Source: Alphaproteobacteria bacterium
GTDB lineage: Bacteria; Pseudomonadota; Alphaproteobacteria; DSM-16000; Inquilinaceae
Length of the DNA stretch: 64,000 bases
Reading direction: 5' to 3'
NCBI GenBank assembly: GCA_028284045.1
Contig: JANQSN010000058.1
Span: 124,001-188,000 of the forward strand
Part shown: positions 62,966-64,000 of the stretch, piece after piece
Layout of the letters: the number at the start of each line of letters is the position of its first letter
How positions within the stretch are numbered: position 1 is the stretch's first letter
Position numbers and translations under genes: made by a program
Notes under the pieces: model-generated
The model's input: the letters and a program-made list of their open reading frames with translations, nothing else
The model's database searches: none
Told to the model about the DNA's origin: nothing

Positions 62966-63730
62966 ATGGAGGCGATCGAGGCCTGGTTCCTGGCCTTCTA
63001 CCGGGATACCGGCATCAACCTGACCATCATCTATGATGGGTTCGACCGCGCCCGGTTCCTGGAAGGCGTCGGCAACACGGTCCTGTTGTCGATGGTCTGC
63101 CTGGTCTGTTCGGTGCTGATCGGGATCGTCGGCGCGTGGATGCAGGGCAGCCCGCGGGCCTGGGTGCGCTGGCTGGCCCAGGTCTATGTGCAGTTCTTCC
63201 GCAACACGCCGCCCCTGGTGCAGCTCTATTTCTTCTTCTTCGGCCTCGGCCCGCTGTTCGTCATCACGGTGGAGCAGCAGGTCGGGCAGATGACCTTCGC
63301 GCGCGAGATGCCGCTGTTGACCAGCTTTCACTGGGCGGTGATCTCGCTGTCGCTGTTCGCCGGCGCCTTCAATGTCGAGATCTTCCGCTCCGGCATCGAG
63401 GCGGTGCCGCGCGCGACGGTGGAGGCCGCCGACGCGCTGGGCATGAGCCGGCTGCAGATCTACGGCAATGTCGTGCTGCCGCTAGCCTTCCGGATCTGCT
63501 TGCCGGCGCTGAACAACAATCTGGTCAATCTGGTGAAGACGACGACGCTGGCCTACGCCATCGCGGTGCCGGAGCTGCTCTATCAGAGCAATCAGATCTG
63601 GTCGGACTCGGTGAACGTGCCGGAGATGATGGTGGTCCTGCTGTTCTTGTATGTCGGGCTGGTCGGCGTGCTGGTCACCGGCATGCAGCGCTGGGAGCGG
63701 GCGATGCGCCTGCCGGGGTTCGGTCAGTGA
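62966..63730 (+). CDS. Amino-acid ABC transporter, permease
   Basis: A 254-residue permease of the HisMQ type with helices starting at VGNTVLLSMVCLVCSVLIGIVG, the conserved YVQFFRNTPPLVQLYFFFFGLG, the EAA-loop VEAADALGMSRLQIYGNVVLPLAFR and LVNLVKTTTLAYAIAVPELLYQSN. It forms the channel with the next gene. Its stop overlaps the GTG start of that gene. Confidence 0.95.
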   Translation: MEAIEAWFLAFYRDTGINLTIIYDGFDRARFLEGVGNTVLLSMVCLVCSVLIGIVGAWMQGSPRAWVRWLAQVYVQFFRNTPPLVQLYFFFFGLGPLFVITVEQQVGQMTFAREMPLLTSFHWAVISLSLFAGAFNVEIFRSGIEAVPRATVEAADALGMSRLQIYGNVVLPLAFRICLPALNNNLVNLVKTTTLAYAIAVPELLYQSNQIWSDSVNVPEMMVVLLFLYVGLVGVLVTGMQRWERAMRLPGFGQ

Positions 63731-64000
63731 GCGGCCGTTACGCCTGGCGCCGCCGCCCGCCGCTGACCGGCGGCGCCACCGATCTGCCGGTGCTGCTGCC
63801 GGCGGCCGACCGACTGGCCCGCCGTGCGGCGGCGGAACGGGTCATCGGCCCGGCGCCGCGGCTGACGGCGGCGCATGGCTGGGTGCTGGCGGCGGTGTTC
63901 GTGCTGTCCTGGGGGGCAGCCTATGCGCAAGGCACCGGCGCCGGCAGCCCCGATCCGCTGGCGGCCTTGTGGCGCTGGCTGCCGCTCCTCATGGAAGGCT
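63727..64000 (+). CDS. Second amino-acid ABC transporter permease, N-terminal part
   Basis: Starts at a GTG overlapping the previous stop (GTGA) and is open at the right edge. The visible 91 residues begin with a polar, Arg/Pro-rich extension (RYAWRRRPPLTGGATDLPVL) and reach the first hydrophobic segment (HGWVLAAVFVLSWGAAYA). Such partner permeases with an N-terminal extension are usual for this ABC type. The EAA loop and the rest are outside the window. Confidence 0.8.
   Translation, partial: MSGRYAWRRRPPLTGGATDLPVLLPAADRLARRAAAERVIGPAPRLTAAHGWVLAAVFVLSWGAAYAQGTGAGSPDPLAALWRWLPLLMEG

Overview
This GC-rich window (about 70% by eye) reads as the chromosome of a purple phototrophic alphaproteobacterium. 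The main evidence is a type II photosynthetic reaction centre: puhA, a puhB-puhC assembly gene, pufL and pufM. Typical alphaproteobacterial housekeeping neighbourhoods support this: ileS-lspA-DUF3035(BamF-like)-M16-M16, a marR next to an aminotransferase, groESL with a CIRCE element, N-formylglutamate amidohydrolase, sulfolipid (SqdB) and malyl-CoA lyase genes. No rRNA, tRNA, CRISPR array or transposase was seen. The exact genus cannot be read from the window.

Layout. 1-4650: the end of an LPS heptose epimerase, lgt, a MidA-type methyltransferase, pgeF, a possible 22-residue membrane peptide and prs. 4670-7780: a soluble hybrid kinase, a CsaA-like protein and an altered arginase-fold protein. 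7807-11444: four unrecognised exported or membrane proteins, one with a trypsin-like layout. 11628-18638: the photosynthesis locus. puhA and a fused puhB-puhC run rightwards, pufL-pufM run leftwards, and two unknown genes sit between them. Both promoters carry TGTCA-N8-TGACR palindromes of the PpsR/CrtJ type. No pufB/pufA (LH1) or pufC is present beside them. 18663-24888: an EnvZ/OmpR-like pair, marR and an aminotransferase, a LysE exporter and glucokinase. 24889-30513: a probable small RNA, an N-formylglutamate amidohydrolase, groESL and a PYROXD2-like oxidoreductase.

30510-37702 (minus strand) is the ileS-lspA-BamF-like-M16-M16 operon. 38163-45953 holds a PilZ protein, folK-MaoC-ribF (minus), folD-fchA-EamA and NnrU (plus), and a thiolase (minus). 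45954-47109 is nearly gene-free. 47110-50858 carries sqdB, a malyl-CoA lyase-like gene, accA and a VOC-fold protein. 50965-58966 carries a histidine kinase, secA, a membrane protein, uspA, thyX and an EamA transporter. 59002-64000 has a PAS protein, a GNAT enzyme, a glycine-zipper lipoprotein, an SDR and the start of an amino-acid ABC transporter that runs off the right edge.

The most notable points are the puhB-puhC fusion, the split and convergent RC operons under a shared palindromic operator, the PufM C-terminal extension, the unknown secreted-protein island next to puhA, a FolD lacking a cyclohydrolase residue but paired with a separate cyclohydrolase, a candidate AbcR-like sRNA, and a dispersed palindromic repeat family.
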